The notes beneath the pieces were generated by a model. That model was not told the DNA's origin. It did not search any database and saw only the letters and a program-made list of their open reading frames with translations. A stretch of 10,018 nucleotides of DNA, from assembly GCA_947632415.1 (NCBI GenBank), contig CANRPB010000052.1, positions 1 through 10,018 of the forward strand, read 5' to 3'. The first letter of the stretch is position 1; every line of letters begins with the position of its first letter. A program made the translations under genes and the position numbers. Shown one piece after another: positions 7,431-10,018 of the stretch. The stretch is from an uncultured Bacilli bacterium. Its GTDB lineage: Bacteria; Bacillota_I; Bacilli_A; RF39; UBA660.

Positions 7431-8837
7431 ATGAATGAAAAAGAAAAATATGAAATTATAAAAAAATGGAATGATGGAATAATTAACTTTAAAAAAGCAA
7501 AAATGAAACTGCATTACTCTGAACAACATATGTATCGACTAAAAAAATTATTAAATGAAAAAGGCAAAGATGGATTCATACATGGAAATAGAGGCCGCAA
7601 ACCCAAAATAACCATAGATCAATCTTTGTCTAATAATATTGTACTATATTATAAGACTGAATATCAAGGATTCAATTTTAATCATTATAAATTTATGTTG
7701 CTAAAAGAAAAAAATATCGGAGTATCATATAGTAAAATTTACAATGAACTAACGGTTAAAAATGGAATTTTATCTCCCCGTGCTAAAAAGCATACTAGAA
7801 AAAATTATAAGAAAATAGAATTTTTAAAGAAGAAAGAGAACAAAAATAAAACTGAAAAAGAAATTGATAAAATTGTAACAAATCAAATTTCATTAGAAGA
7901 TGCAACTCCTAGATTGCCAAGGGCTTTTTACCTTGGAGAAAATATTGAATTAGATGCTAGTTCATATATATTCTTTGGAGATGTAAAAACGCATTTACAT
8001 CTATCTATTGATGCTGCAACCAATACTTGTACAGGCGCATATCTTGACTATCAAGAAACATTAAATGGTTATTATCATGTTACATACCAAATTTTAACAA
8101 ATTATGGATTACCTTTAAAATTTACAACTGATGGAAGAACAATTTTTGAATACTTATCAAAAAAAATGAAAACCGACGAAAAGGCTTATTTTACACAGTT
8201 TAAGCATGCCTGTGATATCTTAGGAGTCGAACTAGAAGTAACATCAAAGTCACAAAAGAAACCCAGAGTAGAAAAATATAATCAAACGTTTCAAGATAGA
8301 TTATCGCATGAATTACATCACAAAAATATAACAACAATTGAAGAAGCAAATAATTACCTAATAAATGTTTTTATTCCTGAATTTAATGAACTATTCGCAA
8401 GAAAAATTGATTTAAAACAATCAGTATTTGAAAAAATAATTGATATTAATTCTCTTAATTATATTTTAGCTGTTTTATCAATAAGAAAATTCAATAATGG
8501 TAACTCAATTAGCTATAAGGGGAAAATATATTTACCATATAATGAAGATAATAATCTAGTATGTTATCGTAATGGAACAGAATGCACTGTAATAGAAGCT
8601 TACGATAAACAATTATACATTCAAATAAGGGGTGAAATATTTAAACTAAGAGAATTACAAAGCACATTAGAGAAGAATGAAACACTTAATGACTATTTTG
8701 AAAAAATTAAAAATAATGATAATGAGGCGATACTTCCAAAACCACAAAGCGATTGGGATAAAGATAATTTAGATGAAATATTTGAGGACATAAATAAGGA
8801 ATATCACATACATGATAGTCATAATCCAAAAGTTTAA
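7431..8837 (+). CDS. IS1202/ISNCY-family DDE transposase
   Basis: This 468-residue transposase moves the element. The N terminus (about 1-60) is a helix-turn-helix DNA-binding region opening MNEKEKYEIIKKW and ending FIHGNRGRKPK, a pattern typical of ISNCY/IS1202-type transposases. The RNase H-like core carries D175 (IELDAS), D234 (TTDGRTIF) and E281 (KPRVEKYNQTFQDRL), the probable DDE triad. The C terminus has a short beta-rich segment (about 345-405) and a charged tail. ATG 7431 has GGAG at 7418-7421 with a 9-nt spacer. ATG 7416 is an alternative, and ATG 7404 lies only 4 nt after the -10. Length matches a single-ORF IS1202-type transposase, with no frameshift or internal stop. Its A/T-ending codons differ from the A/C-ending codons of the parE-parC operon beside it. 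Confidence 0.9.
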   Translation: MNEKEKYEIIKKWNDGIINFKKAKMKLHYSEQHMYRLKKLLNEKGKDGFIHGNRGRKPKITIDQSLSNNIVLYYKTEYQGFNFNHYKFMLLKEKNIGVSYSKIYNELTVKNGILSPRAKKHTRKNYKKIEFLKKKENKNKTEKEIDKIVTNQISLEDATPRLPRAFYLGENIELDASSYIFFGDVKTHLHLSIDAATNTCTGAYLDYQETLNGYYHVTYQILTNYGLPLKFTTDGRTIFEYLSKKMKTDEKAYFTQFKHACDILGVELEVTSKSQKKPRVEKYNQTFQDRLSHELHHKNITTIEEANNYLINVFIPEFNELFARKIDLKQSVFEKIIDINSLNYILAVLSIRKFNNGNSISYKGKIYLPYNEDNNLVCYRNGTECTVIEAYDKQLYIQIRGEIFKLRELQSTLEKNETLNDYFEKIKNNDNEAILPKPQSDWDKDNLDEIFEDINKEYHIHDSHNPKV

Positions 8838-8844
8838 TCTAGAT

Positions 8845-8873
8845 TTGATTTGTTTTTGATTATATGATATTAT
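8845..8873 (+). promoter_or_regulatory. Promoter of the IS-encoded small-RNA candidate
   Basis: TTGATT (8845-8850), a 17-nt spacer and TATTAT (8868-8873) with extended TGA (8865-8867). The predicted start is about 8880, exactly where the first RNA helix begins. It shares TTTTGATTAT with the transposase promoter. Confidence 0.6.
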
Positions 8874-8879
8874 ATTAGC

Positions 8880-8978
8880 GTCATTTGGGGGATATGGCAA
8901 CGCTGGGGAGCGACCAGAGCATCAAATGATGATTATACAAAAAAGAAGCAAAACTTAAAATATGCTTCTTATTTTTTT
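8880..8978 (+). ncRNA. Putative structured small RNA inside the insertion sequence
   Basis: A transcript of about 99 nt is predicted between a promoter and a Rho-independent terminator. The 5' half folds into nested helices. Helix A is 8881-8887 with 8923-8929 (UCAUUUG/CAAAUGA), and helix B is 8895-8897 with 8914-8916. Helix C is 8901-8904 with 8909-8912, capped by a GGGG loop. Purine-rich internal loops lie between A and B. This 49-nt domain is 53% GC in surroundings that are clearly AT-rich, which is typical of structured RNA in such genomes. A 13-nt linker leads to the terminator. I do not recognise a known family; riboswitch, SRP and tmRNA signatures are absent. It lies within the IS limits, so it should travel with it. 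It could instead express the 11-codon reading frame at 8894. Confidence 0.5.
8943..8978 (+). terminator. Intrinsic terminator of the small-RNA candidate
   Basis: AAGAAGCA (8943-8950) pairs with TGCTTCTT (8963-8970) around a 12-nt loop, followed by A and seven T's. It would also stop transcripts reading through from the transposase gene. Confidence 0.75.
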
Positions 8979-9013
8979 GGTTCTTTTTTGGAAATCCCTT
9001 AGCGATAAACCCA

Positions 9014-9042
9014 AAAAATTCATCATTTTTTGATGAATTTTT
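9014..9042. repeat. Perfect 12-bp palindrome near the right IS end
   Basis: AAAAATTCATCA (9014-9025) and TGATGAATTTTT (9031-9042) are exact inverted repeats around a TTTTT loop. It could act as a weak terminator in both directions, since T-rich tracts leave the stem on either strand, or as a structural element near the end. Confidence 0.6.
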
Positions 9043-9068
9043 ACTAACATTTTCATATGTTATTGACA
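9037..9068 (-). repeat. Right terminal inverted repeat of the insertion sequence
   Basis: The reverse complement aligns without gaps to 7335-7366 at 25 of 32 positions. It ends in CA directly before the right copy of the target duplication and slightly overlaps the 12-bp palindrome. Confidence 0.85.
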
Positions 9069-9095
9069 GAAATACGAAAAAAAACCATAAATATT
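9069..9095. repeat. Right copy of the 27-bp target site duplication
   Basis: Identical to 7308-7334. On this side it continues into the native flank, so the original terminator hairpin is intact here. Confidence 0.9.
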
Positions 9096-9109
9096 TAGTG
9101 TATTTATGG
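9077..9109 (-). terminator. Intrinsic terminator of the variable-protein gene
   Basis: On the minus strand CCATAAATA (9101-9109) pairs perfectly with TATTTATGG (9085-9093) around a 7-nt loop, followed by eight U's (9077-9084). It lies 58 nt after the stop codon. Its A-tract and left half are inside the IS target duplication. The stretch 9110-9167 shows nothing else. Confidence 0.8.
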
Positions 9110-9167
9110 CTATTAAATTGATGATTTTGTTGACACATATTATTTTCTTTTTTTAGTAGTTTCATTA

Positions 9168-10018
9168 TTAAGGAATAATTTGAAATTTTGAGACGGTTAT
9201 TACTGGACGGATACCACGGCCGGCGTAACTAACATAAGCATAGCCCAAGGCGCCATCGCGGTTCACATCCCACACATCAGACGAATCATCGACGCGGGCC
9301 GTACTTGTCCAATATCCATATGCATTAGCAGTATTGGTATTTTGACTACAACCTTTATTTTCACAATCGTATAAATTACTATATAACCAGGCATATGCAC
9401 TGGCTCCCTTAGAAGTAGCAGTAGCAGTTCGAGTCAATGAATCTAAGTAATACCAGTCATTTGACGGTGTCCAACCTGCGTTCCTTACTATACTATTTAC
9501 TTCCTCCGCACTTATAAATTTTGCTTTATAGGAACTATAATCTATTGTATATCCATTTGTACCTTCAGTATTAGTGATTGCTGTGTATGTATCATCTGTT
9601 CTATTACTTATGCCATTCCAATCTTTTGTATCATCTTTTAATTGTTTTAATGCCGTTAATGGACCTTTATCATTATTCCCATTAACTCCGTAGGTTCCAC
9701 TTTGTGTTCCAAAATACGTTATTCCTAACTCTGTTGCTTTTCCATTAGTTGCTTCATAATCGGTTTGGGATGCCCAGGCAAATCCATTTGATGTATTATG
9801 ATCTAGTATCATTGTATATTGATTATCAGACACATCATATACATACCATTTCATACAACCTTCTTTTTTATCTGTACCTGAATTACTATTATAATCTTCT
9901 TTTGTACAACTTGTACTTTGTCCTTCAGTAGGTTTTGGATTTAAGTATACTTCTATTCCATTACATTTTCCTTTTTCCGTTGAGTATACTTCTCCTCCTA
10001 TCATTGTTACTTTATAGT
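9168..10018 (-). CDS. Secreted-type variable protein, 5'-truncated by window edge; likely DGR target
   Basis: The frame is open to the right edge (four codons precede the Met at 10002-10004), so the true start is outside. Numbering from that Met, about 278 residues are visible. A cysteine-containing N-terminal part (C14, C33, C50 in KKEGCMKWYVY) leads to LDHN (67-70). A central region ends in WYYLD (184-188), and the C-terminal block runs from YGYWTST (229-235) to GIRPVITV (264-271). YWTS...RPV is the usual ending of formylglycine-generating-enzyme/C-type-lectin-like displayed domains, and I recall similar pilin-like surface proteins in gut Bacillota. No signal peptide or pilin N terminus can be checked here. 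Between the two conserved blocks, codons switch abruptly to GC-rich NNC/NNT types, which suggests targeted diversification. The last residues are SKFQIIP, with a terminator 58 nt beyond. The binding target is unknown. Confidence 0.75.
   Translation of the reverse strand, partial: YKVTMIGGEVYSTEKGKCNGIEVYLNPKPTEGQSTSCTKEDYNSNSGTDKKEGCMKWYVYDVSDNQYTMILDHNTSNGFAWASQTDYEATNGKATELGITYFGTQSGTYGVNGNNDKGPLTALKQLKDDTKDWNGISNRTDDTYTAITNTEGTNGYTIDYSSYKAKFISAEEVNSIVRNAGWTPSNDWYYLDSLTRTATATSKGASAYAWLYSNLYDCENKGCSQNTNTANAYGYWTSTARVDDSSDVWDVNRDGALGYAYVSYAGRGIRPVITVSKFQIIP
9204..9302 (-). other. Candidate DGR variable region (VR) with downstream constant end
   Basis: On the coding strand, 23 of the 28 codons from 9299 down to 9216 end in C or T, including GCC, GGC, CGC and CGT that are rare elsewhere here. 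I count 58% GC and only 13% A over these 84 nt. This is what remains when AAC/AAT codons of a template are randomised at their adenines. GTG TGG and TTG, which lack A, look like invariant template positions. The following GGTATCCGTCCA, encoding GIRP, is placed like the constant initiation-of-mutagenic-homing end. No template repeat or reverse transcriptase is in the window. Confidence 0.55.

Larger units (their letters stand above)
7335..9068 (+). mobile_element. IS1202/ISNCY-like insertion sequence, apparently complete
   Basis: This 1734-bp element has 5'-TGT...ACA-3' ends, imperfect terminal inverted repeats and one full-length transposase gene, and is flanked by an exact 27-bp direct repeat. 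All three hallmarks agree on the same boundaries. As I recall, IS1202 of Streptococcus pneumoniae is about 1.75 kb, has a single ORF and makes a 27-bp target duplication; I could not check this here. The 3' third holds no protein gene but a probable small-RNA gene and a long palindrome. A perfect target duplication and intact transposase point to recent insertion. If the end bases are counted as target instead, the element is 7336-9067 and the repeat is 29 bp. Confidence 0.88.

Noticed and set aside
8894..8929. 11-codon reading frame (MATLGSDQSIK) inside the small-RNA candidate, preceded by GGGGG
   Set aside because: The G-run is only 2 nt from the ATG, too close for normal initiation, and the ATG lies inside the folded domain. 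Kept only as an alternative reading of the RNA.
8881..8930. GC-rich patch as the missing DGR template repeat for the variable gene
   Set aside because: It is only about 50 nt, does not align with 9204-9302 on either strand and lacks the GTATCCGTCC constant end.
8943..9042. CRISPR array or tandem repeats around the hairpins right of the transposase
   Set aside because: The repeats are single inverted pairs of different sequence; there are no regularly spaced direct repeats.
9083..9111. Xer/dif-like site as the IS target, since I recall IS1202-type elements near Xer sites
   Set aside because: The palindrome has a 7-nt centre and no clear XerC/XerD arm consensus, and it is fully explained as a terminator with eight U's. 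Testing other insertion sites would decide.
8881..9165. 94-codon minus-strand reading frame across the IS right end
   Set aside because: It spans the IS boundary, target duplication, terminators and the small-RNA candidate, has low-complexity composition and no recognisable domain; a chance frame in AT-rich DNA.

Overview
The window comes from an AT-rich, Gram-positive-type genome, most likely a gut-associated Bacillota/Bacilli lineage with small AT-rich genomes. The support is strong Shine-Dalgarno sites (GGGGAGG, AGGGGG), intrinsic terminators, a wall-anchored surface protein with Cna-B repeats, Bacilli-type topoisomerase IV, TGG for Trp and TAA/TAG as the visible stops. The species cannot be fixed from sequence alone.

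Layout, left to right. (1) 100-2694, minus strand: a large secreted adhesin with an internal-thioester (TQXA) domain, about five Cna-B/SpaA-type domains and a C-terminal sorting signal with the non-canonical box TPNTS. It has its own promoter and terminator. (2) 2834-7263, minus strand: a parE-parC operon for topoisomerase IV. The two genes are separated by 2 nt, parE appears to have a very short leader, and parC ends in a terminator. (3) 7335-9068: an apparently intact 1734-bp insertion sequence resembling IS1202/ISNCY. It has a DDE transposase, imperfect terminal inverted repeats with TG...CA ends, and an exact 27-bp target duplication on each side. (4) 9168-10018, minus strand: the 3' part of a secreted variable protein whose last ~100 coding bases are sharply GC-rich and built almost entirely of NNC/NNT codons, as expected of a diversity-generating retroelement (DGR) variable region.

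Two things stand out. First, the non-coding tail of the insertion sequence looks like an independent small-RNA gene: an extended -10 promoter, a GC-rich nested hairpin starting at the predicted +1, and a Rho-independent terminator, giving a transcript of about 99 nt. I cannot assign it to a known RNA family. Second, the variable gene probably depends on a DGR reverse transcriptase and template repeat that are not in this window.

The insertion sequence landed in the intergenic terminator between the variable gene and parE. Because the duplication is long, the terminator survives on one side, the sequence next to the parE promoter survives on the other, and the left IS end rebuilds a weaker hairpin. 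The insertion therefore looks well tolerated beside an essential operon.
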